DNA from: Clostridiales bacterium
Lineage (GTDB): Bacteria > Bacillota_A > Clostridia > Saccharofermentanales > Saccharofermentanaceae
Assembly: GCA_017649745.1 (NCBI GenBank)
Contig: JAGCGE010000136.1
Location: 1 to 28,946, forward strand
Direction of reading: 5' to 3'
Length of the DNA stretch: 28,946 nucleotides
Shown here: one piece after another, positions 24,400-28,946 of the stretch
Position numbering within the stretch: position 1 is the stretch's first letter
Layout of the letters: every line of letters begins with the position of its first letter
Notes under the pieces: model-generated
The model's database searches: none
The model's input: the letters and a program-made list of their open reading frames with translations, nothing else
What the model was told of the DNA's origin: nothing
Program-made: the position numbers and the translations under genes

Positions 24400-25005
24400 T
24401 TATTTCCCGTCATCGATTTCGAAATACGATGGGGTTTCCGTTCTAGCCATCCCTTCTTTGCCATCTCTGCCAAACCCATGATTCATCCAATACAACCAGG
24501 TAAAAAACACCAAAATCAATATAAGCAAACAAGTAAATAGTACTATTGCAATTATGATTATTTTATGACGTGAATCTTTTCGATCCACAACCAATTCCTG
24601 CTTATATGATTCGATCACTGCAGCCTGTTCATCTAACTTGGATAATAACTGGCTGTTTTGCATCTGTAATGCATTAATCAGTTCATCCTGTTTCTTTCCA
24701 TATTCATCGCGATTTGACACGATTGATTCATTAATGGTTTCCTGACCTGAAACAAGGTTATCTACACCATCTGATATTCGATCAAGAACATTGGATGAAG
24801 AATTATACATATCATCATCACTAAGAAGTTCTTCTTCTGTGACACCTATAAATTTTGCTATCTTACTCAATTCATCAGCATTTGGTTTTGAACTATTCTG
24901 CTCCCATCTTGAAATCGTACGTCTCGTTACACCAAGCAGGCTAGCTAACTCCTCTTGAGAATAATGCTTTTCCTCCCTGTATCGTTTGATCTTCAAGCCT
25001 GACAA
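24400..25005 (-). CDS. XRE-family regulator with coiled coil and C-terminal membrane anchor
   Basis: The product is 201 residues long from a TTG start at 25005. The helix-turn-helix (about 1-60: SGLKIKRYREEKHYSQEELASLLGV ... RRTISRWEQ in outline) is of the XRE type. A long helical, probably coiled-coil region (about 70-145, with QDELINALQMQNSQLLSKLDEQ) leads to one membrane helix (about 148-170) and a short outer tail with a Gly/Asp-rich end. Start choice: GGAGG (25014-25018) lies 8 nt before TTG 25005 and the domain begins there; the GTG at 25020 would place this site inside the gene. The form suggests a membrane-tethered regulator of its own operon, which includes the lipoprotein downstream. 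Confidence 0.82.
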   Translation of the reverse strand: MSGLKIKRYREEKHYSQEELASLLGVTRRTISRWEQNSSKPNADELSKIAKFIGVTEEELLSDDDMYNSSSNVLDRISDGVDNLVSGQETINESIVSNRDEYGKKQDELINALQMQNSQLLSKLDEQAAVIESYKQELVVDRKDSRHKIIIIAIVLFTCLLILILVFFTWLYWMNHGFGRDGKEGMARTETPSYFEIDDGK

Positions 25006-25036
25006 CTTAACTTCCTCCACACACCTTTTTGTTTTT

Positions 25037-25087
25037 AGTCTATGTTATCAAAAAAACTTTTCAAGAGACATTTGCCTGTCTCAAATG
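25037..25087 (-). promoter_or_regulatory. Promoter and overlapping dyads upstream of the tethered XRE regulator
   Basis: On the minus strand -35 TTGAAA (25059-25064) and -10 TAGACT (25037-25042) are 16 nt apart. The octamer TGTTATCA (25043-25050, plus strand) lies next to the -10 box. Two overlapping dyads just upstream, GAGACA-N6-TGTCTC (25065-25082) and CATTTG-N7-CAAATG (25069-25087), are likely operator sites, perhaps for the regulator itself. Confidence 0.5.
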
Positions 25088-25276
25088 GGACAAGGAGCAG
25101 AAAGAAACCCCGTATTTTCAGTGTCTACAACTTTTTTTCCATAGGACATGTTTAATGAGTCACGAAATATTTTTAATTATATTTTTCTAATATGATGATT
25201 TATTGCGCTGAACTACCAAACTCCGAATCAATGAATAAGTAAAAAATAACACGATCTGAATCACAATCAAATTCAC
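25088..25276. other. AT-rich intergenic DNA without recognised features
   Basis: Both strands were read for open frames, hairpins and repeats. Nothing beyond T/A-rich runs (near 25130-25140 and 25168-25190) was found. It forms the first part of a gap of almost 800 bp between the regulator at 25005 and the primase-helicase gene at 25799. Confidence 0.5.
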
Positions 25277-25441
25277 CTATACCCATGCCCTAATTTCTTC
25301 CGCCAGAAAAAGTGTTATGGCAATATCCACAATAATCGCTATCACCGTATGCCTGTCCCACTGATTCTCTCTAATATAACCGCCATAAAAGAAAAACACT
25401 AACCCAAACCCGAAGAGAATCACACCAATTAAAACCACCAT
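25277..25441 (-). CDS. Small membrane protein ORF, 54 residues
   Basis: The open frame encodes two hydrophobic helices (VVLIGVILFGFGLVFFFYGG and HTVIAIIVDIAITLFLAEE) joined by a charged loop RENQWDR, with the end RAWV. The amphipathic, well-ordered pattern looks like a real small membrane protein. Against it, the ATG at 25441 has no ribosome binding site, and a terminator for upstream transcription lies at 25467-25502. The open frame extends upstream for 12 hydrophobic codons without a standard start. It may be a true small gene or a decayed one. Confidence 0.4.
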   Translation of the reverse strand: MVVLIGVILFGFGLVFFFYGGYIRENQWDRHTVIAIIVDIAITLFLAEEIRAWV

Positions 25442-25466
25442 AATAACTATAAGTAATATACAATAT

Positions 25467-25502
25467 AAAAAACCTCACACCACCAAAAAGGTGACGCAAG
25501 GT
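25467..25502 (-). terminator. Minus-strand rho-independent terminator with G-U-rich stem
   Basis: In the minus transcript ACCTTGCGTCACC pairs with GGTGGTGTGAGGT over all 13 positions, four of them G-U, around a TTTTT loop, followed by six T. In the plus transcript the same wobble positions would be A-C mismatches, so the element is directional. It ends transcripts from 25799 or from the candidate RNA. Confidence 0.85.
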
Positions 25503-25542
25503 CTATTTTGTTTTTTGCTTATTTTTCCTTATCCTGTCAGGC

Positions 25543-25581
25543 TAATTCCTTTTGCCCTTTTGAGGATAATTCTTTTTGCCC
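25543..25581. repeat. Direct repeat, two 15-bp copies
   Basis: TAATTCCTTTTGCCC (25543-25557) and TAATTCTTTTTGCCC (25567-25581) differ at one position and are 24 bp apart. They lie inside the candidate structured RNA. Confidence 0.7.
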
Positions 25582-25708
25582 GAGAACATTGCGATTATTC
25601 GTACTCGCTAAGTTAAAAGTAGTCCTAAACGATTTTGTATAGGTCATCTGATACCATATGATTCCATTTCCGTTCTATTATCCTGAGTCCACAGGGTCTC
25701 CGAACTAC

Positions 25709-25741
25709 TGTTATCAAATTGTTATCAGCGGTGTGTTATCA
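25709..25741. repeat. Three copies of TGTTATCA
   Basis: Exact octamers start at 25709, 25720 and 25734. The third lies in the hairpin GGTGTG-TTAT-CACACC. A fourth exact copy is in the promoter of the XRE regulator (25043-25050). They could be protein-binding sites. Confidence 0.65.
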
Positions 25742-25798
25742 CACCATCATGGATGAATTATCATCGCAAGATTATTCTATTGTTGATAGCATATCGTG

Positions 25799-28756
25799 TC
25801 AATCATTCAGCAACGCCTTTGCTATATCCTTATTAACAATTCGCATCTCATCATCGTCTTCTTTAATGGTAGATACCAAGTTCATGCTTCCATACCAAAT
25901 AATCTCTCTGTCAATGACCGCATATTTGGATGAAATGCGTTCATAATATTGTAGTTCTATTCCTGCTGTTACAAGTTTATTGTGGAGCACTTCAATTCTT
26001 CCCTTAATATCATCAGTATAATGTTCCGATGAATATGTAATCAGTTTTATTAGCATTGATTTATTGTCATTAGACAACCCATCGCGAATAAGACGTTCTA
26101 CCCCGGCTGAACTCACATATGGGCTCGCTATTATTATCTCATTATGAGCACCGATATAATCATTTCTGAAAGATTTATAGTAAGTGTCCTTATCAAAGAA
26201 GAACTCCTCGGTTGGCTTGTTCTCTGCACCCTGAACCAGTTCATATCCAATTCTTCTGTATGTTCTGAGGCGTTTGTTATACATATTTGCAAACATATCA
26301 ATGTGGTGATCCACATAATCTACAACAGTTACCTTATCTTTGCCTTCATAACTCCTGTTAAGACGGCCTGTATACTGTTCGACATTTCCATCCCAGGCAA
26401 TGGGCATCGCCAAGAATAATGTATCAAGGCGAGAACAATTAAACCCTTCACCTATATATTGCCCGGTTGCAAGGATGATCAATGTTTCGTCCGGTGGTAT
26501 TGCATTTAATTCGTCTCGTATCTTTTTACGTTCTGCCTGAGTTTTCCCTCCGGTAAGGACCAAAACATGATCAGCCTTATCTTTCACCTTGTCAAACAAC
26601 ATTTCTATCTGCGATTTTCTTTTTGACAGCACGAGCGGGGTATGACCGTTTATCACGTTTTTTTCGATGTCGGTAGCGATAATATTATTTCTGATATCAC
26701 TATTTACAACTATATCGTAGGCTTCATTTGCGGTCAGTTTCGTTTTTGCAGAGGCAATAGGCGTAAATCTTGGTTCAAGAATATGATCTATTCCTTGCAA
26801 CATCATTTTATCTTTGGCAGTAAAACTATATCTCACGGGACCAAAATGCATCAGTACGGTTTTATCTTTTCCGTCTTCACGCTTTACTGTTGCGGTCAAT
26901 CCATAAACATATCTGGCATTCACTTCCGACAGAACCGATTCAATCGTATCTGCAGCGCCATGATGACACTCATCCATGATTACCATTCCATAGTTCTTGA
27001 CATAAGGCTTTACATTCTCACCCTTGCCCATAGAAGAAACCATTGCCACATCTATTATTCCAGTTAATGAATTATGTGCACCAGTCAGTTTTCCTATCAG
27101 ACTCTTTCTTGTTTTAACCCTTCCTGTCTTTGTTGTATATTGAGGAAAATCCTCGTTTATCTCCAAGAATCGTTCTAAATCGGTCAGCCAGTTCTGCATG
27201 ATCTCGTTTGTATGAACAAGGATAAGAGTATTCACTTTACGTTTTGATATAAGATATGAACCTACAACTGTCTTTCCAAAACCTGTTGCTGCCGAGAGAA
27301 CGCCAATATCATATTCCAGCATATGAGAACACGCTTCTTTTTGTTCAGGATAAAGAGTTCCGGAGAATGCAACATCTATACTCTTACCATTATAACGCTT
27401 GTCTTCAATCTCGTATTCTATCGAAGCCGACTTCAGATTATTGCACAACTTTTCAAGGCATCCTCGCGGGATAGCAATATACTGATCCGTGTCTTCGCCA
27501 GAATATACGATACGTGGTATGCCGAGAGTCGGAAGCCCTATGGCTTGCTTCTTAAAGTATTCCGGATTGTTATAGGCTGCTAATCTTCTGATCTTGTTTT
27601 GCAGTTTCGGTTTCATCAGAGTTTTATCAACATACACCTTGTCAGCAACAACTATCCTGATCAGACCGTCTACATCTGATGAAGAAAACGCATTCTTGTT
27701 CTCCCATGGAGTTTCATCTATAGATATCTGCCGAGACGTCATTTTACCTTTTTCATGAGTATCCGTTTCTTTTATTCCCCATGAGCTAATCTTTTCGGTT
27801 ATAAATCTTTCACTGATCTTTCCTGTCTTCTTTAATATATCCCACTGATCATAATAAGGCTGCCAGTTTGCATCAACAAACACACTATTGCCGTTCTTCA
27901 CCGCTTTCCCTTGCAACGGAAGCGCCACAAGATTTCCAAGCCCTCCCGAAGGCAGTTTATCCTGAGCCGGAATCATTCGGTCGTATGTATCAAACGAGAC
28001 CTGATTCACGCTTTCCGCGCCTTTATCCAACAATGCGGCTCCGAACTCACGAGCCCTTTTAACTTCTATCGGACTCTCGAAAAAGATCCATACATGAGCG
28101 CCCTTGCCTGACCTGGACCTCTCAACCAAACAGGGAACGTTATTATTCTCGCACATTCTCCTAAGTGCATTGGTTTCTTCCTGCCATTGTAACGAGTCTG
28201 ATCCATCATCATGATTATCAAAATCATAGACAAGATAATTACATGTGCCGTCCGGCAATACAGGATATAACCCTACCACATCGGAACAATCCGGCTTTTC
28301 TCCCTTTAGGTGTGCTGCCAATACATCCCCAGTTAATGGTTTGTAACTCTGATTAGGGCAGTCAGCACACTTTATTTTCGCATTGGTAGCCTTGCCGCAT
28401 AATGAATAATTCCATATATTCGCGCATTGAGGATAATATCCGTATTTACCGGTCTTTTTACTTGGCTTACCGGAACGAAGACTATACACATCCTTGCGTC
28501 CCTTAAACATAGAATAAAAGAACAACACCTTATCTTTTGTCAGAATTTCTTCCTTTATCGCAGGTGCTTCATCTACCTCCATTGGTGACTTTATAGACTT
28601 AAACTCATAAGCAATTCCGGCAGCATCAAGTAATCCTTTAAGATATTTGTTTTCTTCTTCGAGGTTCTGTATATGTATTTGTAGGTCTTTCACCCGATCA
28701 TTATCATCCATATTGCTCTTTTTTATCAATGTATCCCTATACTGTAATATACTCAT
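25799..28756 (-). CDS. Primase-helicase-PLD protein, TOTE conflict-system type
   Basis: The product is 985 residues long. Order: a coiled coil (about 20-45); a Cys4 site (Cys111, 120, 130, 133); an archaeo-eukaryotic primase core with D178-F-D180, SGKGAHVW (216-223) and FDTYDR (255-260); an SF2 helicase with Walker A ATGFGKT (490-496), DECHH (595-599), TAT (621-623), GEGFNC (769-774) and QYTGRLNR (794-801); and a PLD-like domain (about 862-960). In the PLD site the HxKx4D pattern reads S942-S-K944...D949, so the catalytic His is missing. Families of this kind are classed with TOTE conflict systems and are thought to act on foreign DNA. The ATG at 28756 lacks a ribosome site; ATG 28711 has a weak AAGAG and is an alternative. 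An ATPase gene ends 21 nt upstream. Confidence 0.85.
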   Translation of the reverse strand: MSILQYRDTLIKKSNMDDNDRVKDLQIHIQNLEEENKYLKGLLDAAGIAYEFKSIKSPMEVDEAPAIKEEILTKDKVLFFYSMFKGRKDVYSLRSGKPSKKTGKYGYYPQCANIWNYSLCGKATNAKIKCADCPNQSYKPLTGDVLAAHLKGEKPDCSDVVGLYPVLPDGTCNYLVYDFDNHDDGSDSLQWQEETNALRRMCENNNVPCLVERSRSGKGAHVWIFFESPIEVKRAREFGAALLDKGAESVNQVSFDTYDRMIPAQDKLPSGGLGNLVALPLQGKAVKNGNSVFVDANWQPYYDQWDILKKTGKISERFITEKISSWGIKETDTHEKGKMTSRQISIDETPWENKNAFSSSDVDGLIRIVVADKVYVDKTLMKPKLQNKIRRLAAYNNPEYFKKQAIGLPTLGIPRIVYSGEDTDQYIAIPRGCLEKLCNNLKSASIEYEIEDKRYNGKSIDVAFSGTLYPEQKEACSHMLEYDIGVLSAATGFGKTVVGSYLISKRKVNTLILVHTNEIMQNWLTDLERFLEINEDFPQYTTKTGRVKTRKSLIGKLTGAHNSLTGIIDVAMVSSMGKGENVKPYVKNYGMVIMDECHHGAADTIESVLSEVNARYVYGLTATVKREDGKDKTVLMHFGPVRYSFTAKDKMMLQGIDHILEPRFTPIASAKTKLTANEAYDIVVNSDIRNNIIATDIEKNVINGHTPLVLSKRKSQIEMLFDKVKDKADHVLVLTGGKTQAERKKIRDELNAIPPDETLIILATGQYIGEGFNCSRLDTLFLAMPIAWDGNVEQYTGRLNRSYEGKDKVTVVDYVDHHIDMFANMYNKRLRTYRRIGYELVQGAENKPTEEFFFDKDTYYKSFRNDYIGAHNEIIIASPYVSSAGVERLIRDGLSNDNKSMLIKLITYSSEHYTDDIKGRIEVLHNKLVTAGIELQYYERISSKYAVIDREIIWYGSMNLVSTIKEDDDEMRIVNKDIAKALLND

Positions 28757-28777
28757 TTAGTTAACAGAATATAATGG

Positions 28778-28946
28778 TCAAAAGTTCTTACCATCTTTTA
28801 TGAAGTCAACTAAGTTGATGTGAACTATCCCGTTGCGTTGTTGCAGCAACGGATCCAAAGTTGCAACATATTTGGGGTAATTGTCTTTGATCTTCTCCAA
28901 AGGTCTGTATTCTCTGTCCTCTGTTTCCTTTGACAATGCTATCGTA
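28778..28946 (-). CDS. C-terminus of an ATP-binding protein, AAA/DUF4143 type (partial)
   Basis: Fifty-five codons and a stop remain; the rest is beyond the right edge. The sequence EKIKDNYPKYVATLDPLL, followed by QQRNGIVHINLVDFIKDG, matches the usual end of the clostridial AAA_14/DUF4143 ATPases (IKDNYPKYVLSLD ... GI.H.N..DFL). These are P-loop proteins common in accessory regions; many are linked to defence or toxin-antitoxin roles, but that is not proven. It lies 21 nt upstream of the primase-helicase gene on the same strand, so the two may be cotranscribed, although a -10-like TATATT is present in the gap region. Confidence 0.75.
   Translation of the reverse strand, partial: TIALSKETEDREYRPLEKIKDNYPKYVATLDPLLQQRNGIVHINLVDFIKDGKNF

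Larger units (their letters stand above)
25467..25745 (-). ncRNA. Candidate structured RNA (or structured 3' UTR)
   Basis: Between the primase-helicase stop (25799) and a strong terminator lies about 290 nt without a convincing gene. Reading the minus strand, nested pairings can be drawn: a GGTGTG/CACACC hairpin (25730-25745), an outer GTTC/GAAC (25702-25705 with 25672-25675) around CCTG/CAGG, and a 7-bp TTATCCT/AGGATAA helix (25563-25569 with 25529-25535) enclosing GGGC/GCCT, then the terminator. All three frames hold only short open stretches. No Rfam family was recognised by eye (not tmRNA, 6S, RNase P or SRP). The pairings are hand-drawn, the 5' end is not known, and a plain 3' UTR is the main alternative. 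Confidence 0.4.

Noticed and set aside
25503..25660. Protein remnant ending KGQKELA in the candidate RNA region
   Set aside because: A 46-codon open stretch exists in one minus frame, but it has no start with a ribosome site, the other frames are just as open in parts, and RNA-like pairings explain the sequence better.
1..28946. CRISPR array, tRNA, rRNA or intact insertion sequence
   Set aside because: No regularly spaced repeats, no tRNA cloverleaf or rRNA sequence and no complete transposase with terminal inverted repeats were seen on either strand.

Overview
The window looks like a stretch of chromosome from an anaerobic, gut- or rumen-type Gram-positive of class Clostridia (Bacillota). 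This is inferred from the moderately low G+C content, strong AGGAGG-type ribosome binding sites, several lipoprotein signal peptides, a secreted DUF4214/BIG2/pectate-lyase-3 protein and a sugar ABC transporter of the MalF/MalG type. No rRNA, tRNA or CRISPR array was seen, and the species cannot be named from this sequence.

Layout. Positions 1-2.4 kb: the start of a leftward lipoprotein gene, a small membrane protein, and a two-gene operon (zinc-ribbon membrane protein plus a tail-anchored-like partner) closed by a strong terminator. 2.4-3.3 kb: a divergent HxlR-family regulator and thioredoxin, with a GTAC-ended dyad between them. 3.3-6.35 kb: a 925-residue secreted protein (four DUF4214-like repeats, Thr/Pro linker, BIG2 domain, parallel beta-helix) behind a promoter with T-tracts repeated every 11 bp. 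6.6-10 kb: a sugar ABC importer operon (binding lipoprotein, then a stem-loop, then two permeases) with no ATPase, glycosidase or regulator beside it. 10-11.1 kb: a membrane acyltransferase. 11.3-20.6 kb: mostly poorly characterised membrane proteins and lipoproteins (two with DUF3592-like domains, one DUF4190-like, one DUF4259-like), a nucleoside-phosphorylase-like enzyme and a membrane-anchored alpha/beta hydrolase. 20.7-21.5 kb: an XRE regulator with a membrane domain.

21.6-28.9 kb is the accessory part. It has a truncated IS3-type OrfA, a C-terminal remnant of an Abi_2/HEPN abortive-infection protein on the other strand, a 752-residue binding-protein-like lipoprotein, a 23-codon ORF and a perfect 15-bp hairpin, and a second membrane-tethered XRE regulator. 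After that come a nearly 800-bp region without large genes, then a 985-residue primase-helicase-PLD protein of the type placed in TOTE conflict systems, preceded by the tail of an AAA/DUF4143-type ATPase. The 800-bp region holds a small two-helix membrane ORF, three close copies of TGTTATCA, and a candidate structured RNA on the minus strand. That RNA ends in a terminator whose stem contains several G-U pairs and so forms fully only in the minus transcript.

The most interesting candidates are the primase-helicase-PLD locus, where the PLD histidine is replaced by serine, the candidate RNA downstream of it, and the regulator/small ORF/lipoprotein cluster next to them. All functional statements rest on motif reading by eye; no searches were run.
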